A stretch of 64,000 nucleotides of DNA from RYN-230 sp963723595. Lineage in GTDB: Bacteria; Actinomycetota; Actinomycetes; Streptosporangiales; Streptosporangiaceae. The position numbers and the translations under genes were made by a program. The stretch covers positions 41,314-105,313 of the forward strand of contig CAVRRQ010000008.1 in assembly GCA_963723595.1 (NCBI GenBank). The letters run 5' to 3'. Below are positions 55,645 to 64,000 of this stretch, piece by piece (the stretch's first letter is position 1; each line of letters begins with the position of its first letter). The notes below the pieces were generated by a model. It made no database searches. It saw only the letters and a program-made list of their open reading frames with translations, and was not told the origin of the DNA.

Positions 55645-56757
55645 CGACCTCAAGCACGTCTGGCGCAGGGGCCGGGCCCGGGCGTTCCTTCCTCGAACGG
55701 GTCACCGGCGACCTGGCTGCCGCGGGCGGTGTGCGGGCCGTGGTGCTCGACGACGGCAGCGAGCGCGGGATCCGGGTGCTGGAGTTCCGCACCGGCGGGG
55801 GGCTGCGGTTCGACGTGCTGGTCGACCGGGCCATGGACATCGGCCTGGCCGAGTTCGACGACCTGTCCGTCGGCTGGCGGTCCGCGACCGGGTTCCGGCA
55901 TCCCGGGCTGCACGAGCACCACGACGAGGACGGGCTGTCCTGGCTGCGCAGCATGTCGGGGCTGGTGGTCACGGCCGGGCTGGACCACACCCTGTTCGGC
56001 GGCGAGGTCGGCTCGGAGCAGTACCACTACCCGCCCCGGCAGCAGGTGCGGCACGGGCTGCACGGCCGGGTGGCCAATATCCCCGCCCGGCTCACCGGCT
56101 ACGGCGAGGAGTGGGACGCCGGCCGCTGCGTGCTCTGGGCGGAGGGCGAGGTCCACCAGGCCGCGATCTTCGCCGAGAACCTGGTGCTGCACCGGCGGAT
56201 CGAGGCCGACCTGGGCGGCACCGAGATCCGGCTCACCGACCGGGTCCGCAACGCGGGCTTCGACCCGACCCCGCACATGTTCCTGTACCACGTCAACGTG
56301 GGCTGGCCGCTGCTGGACGAGGGCGCCGCGTTCGACGCCCCCATCGCGCAGACGCTGTGGCAGCAGCGACAGCGTGGCTGAGCAGGGGGTCTCGCACCTG
56401 GTCTTCCCGGGCCCGCAGCCCGGGTTCGCGGAGCAGGTCTACGAGCACGCGCTCACCCCGGACCCGGACGGGCGGCAGCGGGTCCGGGTGGTCAACGCGG
56501 CCCGGGGCCGGGCCTTCGAGCTGGACTACGACCCGGCCGCGTTCCCGGCCTTCTTCGAGTGGCTGAACCTGCGCGAGGGCAGCTACGCGGTCGGGCTGGA
56601 GCCCTCCACGCACCACGTGGCCGGTGACGCGGCCGCCCGCGAGGACGGCTCGATGATCTGGCTCGGCCACGGCGAGGAACGGCACTACGAGCACCGTGTT
56701 CCGGTTCATTCGTGGCGAGGAAGCTGGCGCGAGGTGAGACGGGGCGGCATTCGCTAA
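55641..56757 (+). CDS. DUF4432 (aldose-1-epimerase-like) protein (frameshifted)
   Basis: About 372 residues. FDVLVDRAMDIGLAEFDDLSVGW, VVTAGLDHTLFGGE, RQQVRHGLHGRVANIPA, RIEADLGGTEIRLTDRVRN, PHMFLYHVNVGWPLLDEGA and, after a frame change near 56370, EHALTPDPDGRQRVRVVNAA and GLEPSTHHVAGDAAAREDG. Galactose-mutarotase-like fold with conserved His residues; members sit in sugar and sugar-acid catabolic operons. Last gene of the 51527-56757 operon. Confidence 0.85.
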
Positions 56758-57111
56758 TTGACAAATGTTTCCCAGGGCAGGGCAGCGTGCTCTTCTGCGC
56801 CCTGCTGATGAAGCTTGCGTGCCGCCACTGCGCCTCCTGCATCGAGCCCGGCAAATTCCCGGACCGCTGACGAGCGCCGGGCGAGTGAAGCAGCACGATC
56901 TGGCAACTGGCGGGTGGCACGGGAGGTTGAAAGGGGAACTGCTGGCGCTGCTAGCAGGCCCAGCGCTGCTCCGCGGCCCGGGCACCGTCCGTGGGGAGCG
57001 CGTTTACCGAGCATCCCTGGTGAGCAGGCTGAAAGCAGCGTGTGCGAGGGCCGTGCCCGACTACCATGCAGTGCGCGCTTACCCAACGACGGCCCGGCTG
57101 GTGGGGGCAAC
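56758..57111. other. Intergenic region, no supported gene
   Basis: 354 bp between the DUF4432 gene and a membrane protein on the same strand. No frame shows coding character; local GC is lower than average. No clear hairpin or operator found. Confidence 0.5.
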
Positions 57112-57954
57112 ATGTCCAGCTGGTTCAGTAACAACATCGTGCAGATGGGGCGGCTGCCGCTGTTCTGCTTCTTCTGCGCGTTCGTGGCCGGGTTCGGGTT
57201 CATCCGGCTCTCGGTGCGGCTGATCCGCGCACAGGTCCGCTGGTGGCCCGGCAACGTCACCCCCGGAGACCTGCACGTGCACCACATGGTGTTCGGGGTC
57301 GTGTTCATGCTCATCGGCGGGGTCACCGGCATCGCCCCCCTGGGCGACTCGCTGGCCTGGCGGTCCGGCGCGGCCGCGCTGTTCGGGCTCGGGGCCGCCC
57401 TGGTCCTGGACGAGTTCGCGCTGATCCTGCACCTGAGGGACGTGTACTGGACGAGCGCCGGGCGATTGTCCGTGGACGCGGTGTTCGTGGCCGCCGGGGT
57501 GACCGTCCTGCTGCTGCTGGGCATCGTCCCGTCGATCGTGCCCACCGGCCAGCACGGAGACAGCTGGGAGGCGGTCATCTCCCTCACGATCAGCGCCCTG
57601 GTCACGTACAGCCTGGCCGCGATCACGCTGCTCAAGGGGAAGATATGGACGGGGCTGTTCGGCTTGTTCCTGTTCCCGCTGCTCATCGTGGGAGCGATCC
57701 GGCTGGCCCGGCCGGGCTCGCCCTGGGCCCGGTGGCGTTACCAGCGCCGCCCGCGCAAGCGGGCCCGGGCCGCCCGCCGGGAACGGCAGGTCCGGCAGCC
57801 GGTCATCCGGTTCAAGTCCCGTGTCGAGGACTTCCTGTCCGGCCTGCATGACCGGCCAGATCATCCGCCGGATTCCGCGTCAGGCAAGCGGAAGGGCGCC
57901 CTGGGCCACGAACCCGACGCCAAACAACGGGACCCGGCTGGCCCGGCTCGTTAG
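57112..57954 (+). CDS. Conserved integral membrane protein
   Basis: 280 residues, intact. Six hydrophobic segments (LPLFCFFCAFVAGFGFIRL; HHMVFGVVFMLIGGVTGI; GAAALFGLGAALVLDEFALIL; DAVFVAAGVTVLLLLGIVP; AVISLTISALVTYSLAAITLL; TGLFGLFLFPLLIVGAIRLA) and a long basic cytoplasmic tail. GDLHVHHMVFG and LDEFALILHLRDVYW are conserved-looking polar motifs inside membrane regions. Common in actinobacteria, function unknown. Confidence 0.8.
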   Translation: MSSWFSNNIVQMGRLPLFCFFCAFVAGFGFIRLSVRLIRAQVRWWPGNVTPGDLHVHHMVFGVVFMLIGGVTGIAPLGDSLAWRSGAAALFGLGAALVLDEFALILHLRDVYWTSAGRLSVDAVFVAAGVTVLLLLGIVPSIVPTGQHGDSWEAVISLTISALVTYSLAAITLLKGKIWTGLFGLFLFPLLIVGAIRLARPGSPWARWRYQRRPRKRARAARRERQVRQPVIRFKSRVEDFLSGLHDRPDHPPDSASGKRKGALGHEPDAKQRDPAGPAR

Positions 57955-58379
57955 CCGGGCGCCCCGGCCCGGACCGCCTGCGTCTGCGTGACCTGGGCCG
58001 CGAGGTTGCCGTCGTCGCCGGTCAGGTCGGTCTGGACCACGATCACGGCCCGCCCGGCCTGCAGCGGCCGCGCCACCGCCGTGACCGTCCCGGCCTGGAT
58101 GCCGCGCAGGAACACCGTGCTGGAGCTGACGGTGGCGGTCCGCGCGCCCGGCGGCAGGTTCAGGTGCGCGCAGATCCCGCCCAGGCTGTCTGCCAGCGCC
58201 ATCAGCACCCCGCCGTGCAGGATGCCGCCGGCCGTGCACCGCTCCGGTGACCAGGCCAGGTGCCCCCGTACCTCCTCGGCGGAGGCCGCGTCCAGTTCGA
58301 TGCCCAGCACGACCGCGAACGGCATCAGGGCGAGCAGGTTGCGGCCTGTTTCCGGCCTGGCCGGGCCACCGTCGGTCAC
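57951..58379 (-). CDS. PaaI-type hotdog thioesterase
   Basis: 142 residues, intact. MPFAVVLGIELDAASAEEV, CTAGGILHGGVLMALADSLGG (with the HGG active-site turn and the catalytic acid) and TATVSSSTVFLRGIQAGTV define the PaaI/4HBT family. It hydrolyses acyl- or aryl-CoA thioesters. Convergent with, and overlapping by 4 nt, the membrane protein gene. Confidence 0.9.
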   Translation of the reverse strand: MTDGGPARPETGRNLLALMPFAVVLGIELDAASAEEVRGHLAWSPERCTAGGILHGGVLMALADSLGGICAHLNLPPGARTATVSSSTVFLRGIQAGTVTAVARPLQAGRAVIVVQTDLTGDDGNLAAQVTQTQAVRAGAPG

Positions 58380-58490
58380 GTGTCCTCCCCGTTCTGCGCC
58401 GTCCCGGATCCTGGCCCAGGCTACCGGCGCCCGTGGAAGAACACGGTGGCCCGGGAAGTTTTAGATAACGAAACCACCGGACTCCCTCGC

Positions 58491-58602
58491 CCGCCAGACC
58501 TGCATCACCCTGGGCGACCAGGACACGACCCTGCCCCCCGGCTCCGAGCGCACCACCGAAATAGTGGCCACCGAGATCACCCGCCACGCCAGCCCACCCG
58601 GG
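58491..58602 (+). other. Short coding-like stretch, possible gene fragment
   Basis: Read from 58491, the frame gives RQTCITLGDQDTTLPPGSER and TTEIVATEITRHASPPG before a TAA at 58602. Its amino acid use is more protein-like than surrounding frames, but there is no start codon or ribosome binding site. It may be the end of a decayed gene in the 296-bp gap between thioesterase and the peptidoglycan-binding protein. Confidence 0.2.
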
Positions 58603-58675
58603 TAACTGGCGCTCAACTGCCAGAGTGCGGGCCGCCGGAGCATCTAGTGCGCGGTCCCGAGGTGGATCCGATCGA

Positions 58676-59371
58676 TTAGGTGAACTGAGCCTGGTCGGCG
58701 GCGAAGTACGGGCCCTCGACAGCGTTGATGACGCTGATCCTCAGCTCATGGCCGTTGGAGCGCTTCCAGCTGCAGATCGTGTGTCCGAGCGCGCCCTGGC
58801 AGCCCTCGGACGACCAGCCGTCGCCCGGCGAGAAGCTCTCGGCGAAGATCTCGTTCACCGCCGCCGGGGTGGCGTTCCTGGCGGCCCGATCACGGTTGCT
58901 GGCCTCCCAGGCGCTGAACACGTCCTGGGCGGCGGTCTGCGGATCTGGCGCGGCGAGATAGCCGTTGACCAGGTGGTTCCAGGACTGCTGTCCGACGATC
59001 CCGTCAACCTGCAGCCCGAGCAGCGCCTGGAACGCCCGCACGGCGTCATTGGTGGCCGGGCCGAAGATGCCGTCGATGGCGATCTGGGCGCCGGCGCCGC
59101 GGCCGTGAATCTGACTCTGGACGGCACGCACAGCGTCCCCGTTACTTCCCTGCTGCACCTGGATGATCAGCTGAGGCCAGGTCTGGGCCCCGACGATCCC
59201 GTCGGCGCCCAGCCCGCGCGACGATTGAAAGGCCTGCACAGCGATCTTCGTGAGCGGGCCGAAGACACCGTCCACCCCCGTGGGGTGGCCCTGCGCCGTT
59301 ACCAGGTACTGGACGGTCCTGACGTCCTCGCCCGCGGATGCTTCCTGCTCCAGCGGCCACGTAAGTGCCAT
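58676..59371 (-). CDS. Protein with two peptidoglycan-binding domains
   Basis: 231 residues, intact. Two PG_binding_1 repeats (about 15-70: VQYLVTAQGHPTGVDGVFGP, TKIAVQAFQSSRGLGADG; about 80-140: ATNDAVRAFQALLGLQVDG) are followed by a C-terminal ~90-residue domain with GWSSEGCQGALGHTICSWKR. No signal peptide is visible, so it is either released by another route or acts inside a larger assembly such as a phage-like particle. ATG at 59371 has GGAAGGG upstream. Confidence 0.82.
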   Translation of the reverse strand: MALTWPLEQEASAGEDVRTVQYLVTAQGHPTGVDGVFGPLTKIAVQAFQSSRGLGADGIVGAQTWPQLIIQVQQGSNGDAVRAVQSQIHGRGAGAQIAIDGIFGPATNDAVRAFQALLGLQVDGIVGQQSWNHLVNGYLAAPDPQTAAQDVFSAWEASNRDRAARNATPAAVNEIFAESFSPGDGWSSEGCQGALGHTICSWKRSNGHELRISVINAVEGPYFAADQAQFT

Positions 59372-59531
59372 CTGACGACCCTTCCTGCTTTGCCGAGTGA
59401 ACTGAACGTGTGGACACTCATTGAGAGGGAGCGACCGGCAGGGCTGATACCTGAATGAGAACGCGGATCGTCGCCCGGCCGGAGCCAGGCTCCCGGGAAG
59501 CACGCAGCGCCCAGCCGTGTTATCCCTACGT

Positions 59532-60017
59532 ATGTCCAGTTCAGAACAAAAATTCGTATGTGTTACCTGCGGGGACGACCTGCATCCCGAGCGAGCCATC
59601 AAGTACGACTACTGCATGAAGCCTGAGTGCCAGGCGAAGAACCTCAAGGGCCTGACCATGGTGGCTGTCGGGGTCAATAAGGCGGCCGAGCAGTACCTGC
59701 TGCTGGACGAGGACACCGAGGCCGACCTGGCCCGGGGCAAGTATCACGACCAGCGGCGCGGCACCTTCGGCCCGCCCGGTGCTGCCCCGGCGAAGGCCGG
59801 CCCGGCCAGTGCCACCCCGCCCCGGCCGGTCAGGGCGCAGCCCCTCCCGGCGGCACCCCGCCAGCCCCGGCTGCCGGGCACGGCGTCCCAGCGCCGGCTG
59901 GCGGTCCTGTACAACCAGCAGGGCCTGCGCCCGGACGAGATCGCCCGCAAGCTGGGGCTGAGCCGGTACGACGTCACCCAGATCATCCTGGCGGCCAAGA
60001 GCCCCGGGAGGCGCTGA
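59532..60017 (+). CDS. Zinc-ribbon/HTH hypothetical protein
   Basis: 161 residues, intact. N-terminal CVTCGDDLHPERAIKYDYC and MKPECQAKN form a C-x2-C ... C-x4-C pattern suited to zinc binding; a Pro/Ala-rich linker follows; the C-terminus QRRLAVLYNQQGLRPDEIA, RKLGLSRYDVTQIILAAK is a helix-turn-helix like sigma region 4. The family is widespread in actinobacteria with no assigned role; nucleic-acid binding is likely. Confidence 0.8.
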   Translation: MSSSEQKFVCVTCGDDLHPERAIKYDYCMKPECQAKNLKGLTMVAVGVNKAAEQYLLLDEDTEADLARGKYHDQRRGTFGPPGAAPAKAGPASATPPRPVRAQPLPAAPRQPRLPGTASQRRLAVLYNQQGLRPDEIARKLGLSRYDVTQIILAAKSPGRR

Positions 60018-60031
60018 GCCCCGGCCGAGAG

Positions 60032-61066
60032 TCAGCCTCCGCCGGCGAACTCGGCCCGTACCCCCAGCAGCCGGACCGGGCGCCGGTCGGTGAACCGCTC
60101 CAGCGCGGCGAGCGCCGCCTCCCGGATGGCGTCCCCGTCGGCCGTCGGCTCCGGGAGCGACCGCGAATGGCTCGAGGTGAAAAACGGGGCGTACCGGACC
60201 TTGACCACCACCCGCACCGCGGGCCGCTCCTCCGCCACCACGTCGGCGGTGACCCGTTCCGCCAGCCGGACCACCTCGGCGCGCACCTGGTCCCAGTCGT
60301 CCAGGTCGGCCTGGAAGGTGACCTCCCGGCCCCGGGAGCGGGGCACGTACGGGGCGCTGGTCACCGGGGAATGGTCCTGGCCGCGGGCCAGCCGGACCAG
60401 CCACGGCCCGGTCGCCGGGCCGAACTCCGCGGCCAGCGCCTCAGGGTCGGCGAGGGCCAGGTCGCGGACGGTCTCGATGCCCAGCGCGGCCAGCTTCCGG
60501 GCGGTCTTGGCCCCGATCCCCCACAAGGCGTCCGTGGGACGGCCGCCCAGCACGTCGAACCAGGTCTCGTGGGTCAGCCGGAACACCCCGGCGGGCTTGC
60601 CGAATCCGGTCGCCAGCTTGGCCTGCAGCTTGTTCTGCCCGATCCCGACCGTGGCGTCGAGCTGGGTCGCGGCGCGGATCCCGGCCGCGATCTCCCGGGC
60701 GAACCCTTCCGGGTCGTCGGTGTCCACGGCCACGAACGCCTCGTCCCAGCCCATCACCTCGGTGACCGCGCCGAAGCCGCGCAGCGTCTCCATGACCGTG
60801 GCCGAGGCCGCCTCGTACTCCTCCCGGTCCACCGGCAGGAACACGGCCTCGGGGCAGCGGCGGGCCGCGGTCCGCAGCGGCAGCCCGGAGTGCACCCCGT
60901 ACTCACGCGCCTCGTAAGAGGCGGTGCTGACCACGCCGCGCTTAGCCGGGTCGCCGTCCCCGCCCACGACGACCGGGCGGCCGCGCAGCTCAGGATGCCG
61001 GAGCACCTCGACCGCGGCGATGAACTGGTCCAGGTCCACGTGCAGCACCCAGGGCCGCGGCGACAT
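60032..61066 (-). CDS. dinB: Y-family DNA polymerase, DinB2-type (Pol IV)
   Basis: 344 residues, intact. VLHVDLDQFIAAVEVLRHPEL contains the first metal aspartates; ASYEAREYGVHSGLPLRTA, WDEAFVAVD (catalytic Asp-Glu), GIGQNKLQAKLATGFGKPAG, ALWGIGAKTARKLAALGIET and RPVRLLGVR follow. The sequence is close in pattern to mycobacterial DinB2. The steric-gate position (Tyr/Phe in DQF[Y/F]A) is Ile, as DinB2 has Leu, which in DinB2 allows ribonucleotide use. Start at 61066 chosen; upstream in-frame sequence is a repeat. Confidence 0.88.
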   Translation of the reverse strand: MSPRPWVLHVDLDQFIAAVEVLRHPELRGRPVVVGGDGDPAKRGVVSTASYEAREYGVHSGLPLRTAARRCPEAVFLPVDREEYEAASATVMETLRGFGAVTEVMGWDEAFVAVDTDDPEGFAREIAAGIRAATQLDATVGIGQNKLQAKLATGFGKPAGVFRLTHETWFDVLGGRPTDALWGIGAKTARKLAALGIETVRDLALADPEALAAEFGPATGPWLVRLARGQDHSPVTSAPYVPRSRGREVTFQADLDDWDQVRAEVVRLAERVTADVVAEERPAVRVVVKVRYAPFFTSSHSRSLPEPTADGDAIREAALAALERFTDRRPVRLLGVRAEFAGGG

Positions 61067-61175
61067 GCGCTCATCCCCGGCCGGCTCAGCCCGGACCGGC
61101 TCATCCCCGGCCGGCTCATCCCCGGCCGGCCCGTCCCTGACCGGCTCGTCCTGCACTGGCTGATCCTGCACTGGA
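61067..61175. repeat. 15-bp tandem repeats (TCATCCCCGGCCGGC) upstream of dinB
   Basis: About seven imperfect copies of TCATCCCCGGCCGGC, in frame with dinB, would add GDEPAGDEPVRAEPAGDE to the polymerase if translation began further upstream. Confidence 0.6.
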
Positions 61176-61335
61176 CCTAGCTCCCCGACCCGACGCTCCC
61201 CGGCAGACCGTCTCACCTGCGCCCTTCCCCGGCCGCCCCGGAGCCATGCCATCCGGGGGAAGATGTCAGCGGCAGCCTGCATACTGCCAGGCGGGCCACC
61301 AGGCTGGGCACCATCAGGAAGGGGTGAGCGTAACC

Positions 61336-61944
61336 ATGACGACCACCGGCGGCGAAGACCGGCCGCGCCCCGATCTGACCGGACCGCGGGTCCGGCTCCG
61401 CCCGGGGGGCGAGCGTGACGTCCCGGTCCTGTGCGCGATCCTGGCCGAGCCGGAGGTGGCCTGCTGGTGGGGTGACCCCGAGCCGGCCAACGTGGTCGCG
61501 GCCAAGCTACGCGGGGACGACGAGAGTGTGCTGCTCGTGATCGAGACGGACGGCCAGGTCATTGGCGGGGTCGAGTATCACGAGGAGAACGAGCCGATGT
61601 ACCGTCACGCCGGTATAGACATCTACCTGAGCGCCCGCGGCCAGGGACAGGGCTTCGGCACGGAGGCCGTGGCCCTGCTGGCCCGGTTCCTGTGCGAGCA
61701 GCGCGGGCACCACCGGCTGACCATCGACCCGGCGGCGGCCAACCACCGGGCTATCCGCTCCTACGAGAAGGTCGGCTTCCGCCGGGTGGGCGTGCTGCGC
61801 CAGTACGAGCGCGGCCCGGACGGGCGGTTCCACGACGGCCTGCTGATGGACCTGCTCCGGGCGGAGCTGGCCGCGGACCCGGGTGAGCCCGGGACCGGCA
61901 CCGTGGGCGGGAAGAAAGAAAAACCGCCTAGAGTTTTAATCTAG
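61336..61944 (+). CDS. GNAT acetyltransferase, aminoglycoside 6'-N-acetyltransferase-like
   Basis: 202 residues, intact. VRLRPGGERDVPVLCAILAEPEVACWWGD, VIETDGQVIGGVEYHEENEP, the acetyl-CoA loop GQGQGFGTEAVALLARFL, RLTIDPAAANHRAIRSYEKVGF and GPDGRFHDGLLMDLLRAEL match the AAC(6')-I / RimJ-like branch. Members can acetylate aminoglycosides or other amines; resistance cannot be concluded from sequence. Confidence 0.82.
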   Translation: MTTTGGEDRPRPDLTGPRVRLRPGGERDVPVLCAILAEPEVACWWGDPEPANVVAAKLRGDDESVLLVIETDGQVIGGVEYHEENEPMYRHAGIDIYLSARGQGQGFGTEAVALLARFLCEQRGHHRLTIDPAAANHRAIRSYEKVGFRRVGVLRQYERGPDGRFHDGLLMDLLRAELAADPGEPGTGTVGGKKEKPPRVLI

Positions 61945-61950
61945 ACGGTT
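61922..61950. terminator. Hairpin overlapping the GNAT stop codon
   Basis: AACCGCCTAGA and TCTAGACGGTT pair over 11 bp with one mismatch, followed by TTTTAAT, a more classical rho-independent form than elsewhere in the window. Confidence 0.6.
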
Positions 61951-61952
61951 TT

Positions 61953-61976
61953 AATGCGGCTCGAATTGGCCGCATT
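61953..61976. terminator. Second hairpin between GNAT and helD
   Basis: AATGCGGC and GCCGCATT pair perfectly around TCGAATTG. It ends 20 nt before the helicase start and could also act as a 5' UTR structure. Confidence 0.5.
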
Positions 61977-61996
61977 ATAAGGTAAAGGGAGTCCGG

Positions 61997-64000
61997 TTGT
62001 CAAACGGGGATACTGACCAAGAGCAGGAATACATCTCCATGCTCTATGGCAGGCTCGACCACCTCCGGGACCGGGCGTCAGGCCGCTTGTCCAAGGTTTT
62101 GCTGGAGACCGGCGGGACGCCCGCGGCCAGGTCAGAACGCGACTCTTTCGTCGAGATGTACTCGCAGCGGATCACCCAGCTCGATGCGGCCGAGAACGGG
62201 CTGTGCTTTGGCCGGCTGGACCTGGCCGAGGGCGACCGGCGTTATATCGGCCGGATCGGCATTCTCGATGACGCGTCCGATTACGAGGCGCTGCTGGTGG
62301 ACTGGCGGGCGCCCGCGGCCCGCCCGTTCTATATCGCCACCGCTTTCACGCCCGAGGGCGTGCTGCGGCGCCGGCATATCCGGACCCGCCAGCGCAAGGT
62401 GACCGGGGTGGATGACGAGGTCCTCGACATCGGTCCCGACGGCGAGGCCGGCCAGCAGCAGGCGGCCGGGCACGCCGGGCTGACCGGGGAAGCAGCCCTG
62501 ATCGCGGCGCTGTCCGCCACCCGGACGGGCCGGATGGCCGACATCGTGGAAACCATCCAGGCCGAGCAGGACCTGATCATCCGCTCGCCACACAACGGGG
62601 TGACGGTCGTCCAGGGCGCACCGGGCACCGGCAAGACCGCGGTAGCCCTGCACCGGGCCGCCTACCTGCTCTACACCTACCGGGAGCAGCTGTCCCGGCG
62701 GGGCGTGCTGATCGTGGGGCCCAACCCGACCTTCCTCCGCTACATCGGTCACGTGCTGCCCTCGCTCGGCGAGACCGGGGTGCTGATGTCCACCATCAGC
62801 GACCTGTACCCGGGGATCAGCGCGCGGCGCGGGGAAACGCCGGAGACCGCGGAGATCAAGGGCCGGCACGCCATGGCCGGCGTACTCGCCGCCGCGGTGC
62901 GGGACCGGCGAGGAACTGCCCGCCGAGCCGCTGGAGATCACCTTCGATCGTGAGGTCCTGCGGCTGGACCGCAAGACCGTGCAGCAGGCCCGGGAACGCG
63001 CCCGGCGGTCGCGCCGGCCGCACAACCAGGCCCGGCCGATCTTCGTCCGGGAGATCATGAACGCGCTGGTCGAGCAGGTCACCAGCAAGTTCACGGCCGG
63101 TCTGCAGGAAACGGACAAGATGGTCGCCGAGATCCTCGGCGAGGAGGTCCCGGCCGCGGACAGCACCGTGCTGGGGGCGGCCGACACCGAGGACATCCGC
63201 ACCGAGCTGCGCGAGGACCCGCAGGTGCGGGCCGCGGTCACGCGGCTCTGGCCGGTGCTGACCCCGCAACGGCTGCTGGATGACCTCTTCGCCTCCCCGC
63301 GCCGGCTGGCCGCCGCCGCGCCCCGGCTGCCCGCGGCCGAGCGGGACCTGCTCCGCCGGGATCCCAAGGGCGGCTGGACGCCCGCGGACGTGCCGCTGCT
63401 CGATGAGGCGGCCGAACTGCTCGGCGAGGACGACCGGGCGGCCCGCAAGCGGGCCCGCCGCGAGCGCCAGCAGCAGGTCGCCTACGCCCAGGGGGTGCTG
63501 GACATCGTCTCCCGTGACCTGGAGGACGACCCGGAAATCCTCATGGCGTACGACATGCTGAACGCGGACCGGCTGGCCGGCCGGCACGAGGAGCTGAGCT
63601 ACCTGACCACCGCGGAGCGAGCCGCGGCCGACCGGACCTGGGCGTTCGGGCACATCGTGGTGGACGAGGCGCAGGAGCTGTCGGAGATGGCGTGGCGGAT
63701 GCTGATGCGCCGCTGCCCGAGCCGGTCGATGACGATCGCGGGCGACATCGCCCAGTCCTCCAACCCGGCCAGCGCGACGTCGTGGGACCAGGTGCTGACC
63801 CCGCACCTGGGCAACCGCTGGCGGCTGGACCGGCTGACCATCAACTACCGGACCCCCGCGGAGATCATGGCCGTGGCCGCGGACGTGCTGGCCAAGATCG
63901 ACGCGGACGTCGACATGCCCATGTCGGTGCGGGAGACGGGGACCACGCCGTGGCGGCAGGAGGTCAAGGCGGACGAGCTGGCCTGCCAGGTGGCGGCCGC
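61997..64000 (+). CDS. helD: HelD/HelR-type RNA polymerase-associated helicase (3' end outside window, frameshifted)
   Basis: UvrD/Rep-like superfamily 1 ATPase acting on RNA polymerase. N-terminal coiled coil (QEYISMLYGRLDHLRDRASGRL), AENGLCFGRLDL, DWRAPAARPFYIAT, RSPHNGVTVVQGAPGTGKTAVALHRAAYLLY (Q-motif and Walker A, read in parts), HIVVDEAQELSEMAWRMLMRR (Walker B), TIAGDIAQSS, RLTINYRTPAEIM. Frame change near 62905. TTG start with AAAGGGA 6 nt upstream. HelR relatives release stalled polymerase and protect from rifamycins. The end lies beyond 64000. Confidence 0.87.

Noticed and set aside
61953..61976. Rifamycin-associated element upstream of helD
   Set aside because: The hairpin is an ordinary palindrome and does not resemble the published element as I remember it.
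1..64000. CRISPR arrays, tRNA, rRNA or insertion sequences
   Set aside because: No regularly spaced repeat-spacer arrays, no tRNA-like T-loop/cloverleaf and no transposase motifs were found.

Overview
The window reads as a chromosomal segment of a very GC-rich actinobacterium. The strong third-position GC bias, abundant GTG starts, ECF sigma factors, DUF5709 and PAC2 proteins, a HelD-type RNA polymerase helicase and a DinB2-type polymerase all fit a soil Streptosporangiales/Streptomycetales-like organism; the exact taxon cannot be read from the sequence. About half of the genes contain one or more apparent single- or few-base frameshifts, including genes likely to be essential such as dapD and the NAD kinase. 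This looks more like residual indel error in a draft or metagenome assembly than mass pseudogenisation, so I annotate those loci as one gene and mark the breaks.

Layout. 1-648 is the end of a membrane protein. 649-2188 is a large non-coding block made of two diverged ~370-bp direct repeats, each carrying DnaA-box-like sites and ending in a strong hairpin, followed by other repeats. 2189-5484 holds an ABC-2 exporter and a divergent GbsR/MarR regulator. 5543-13505 is a housekeeping stretch: DUF5709, an NhaA-DsbA fusion, NAD kinase, PAC2, carbonic anhydrase, an unusual IspH-like protein and a MetE-like protein. 13598-16575 holds two paralogous ECF sigma factors fused to an anti-sigma-like zinc finger and a membrane/extracytoplasmic tail. 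17577-21973 holds a membrane protein, photolyase, exonuclease III and dapD.

22224-29719 is the most striking part. It is a corrinoid C1 pathway: an MttB-family methyltransferase (no pyrrolysine codon), divergent IclR regulator, corrinoid protein, methyl-THF methyltransferase, the RACo-type reductive activator, DUF1638 and a MetF-like reductase. After an NB-ARC/TPR protein come etfA/etfB with a dimethylglycine/sarcosine-dehydrogenase-like flavoprotein, an APC permease, a metallophosphoesterase, a second IclR and an aldehyde dehydrogenase. Further on lie lspA, a GH9 glycosidase, an Orn/Lys/Arg-decarboxylase-like enzyme and a choline-dehydrogenase-like GMC oxidoreductase. Read together, the window could encode choline to betaine aldehyde to glycine betaine to dimethylglycine to sarcosine/glycine, with the first methyl group taken by a corrinoid protein onto tetrahydrofolate and later ones oxidised through ETF. 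The individual families are clear; the substrate assignment is inference.

50337-56757 is a second catabolic unit: a FAH-family enzyme divergent from a GntR regulator across an 18-18-18 inverted repeat, then enoyl-CoA hydratase, CaiB-type CoA transferase, a solute-binding-protein-like protein without a signal peptide, the remnant of a deleted SDR gene, and DUF4432. The window ends with a membrane protein, thioesterase, peptidoglycan-binding protein, zinc-ribbon/HTH protein, DinB2-like polymerase, GNAT acetyltransferase and the first two thirds of a HelD/HelR helicase.
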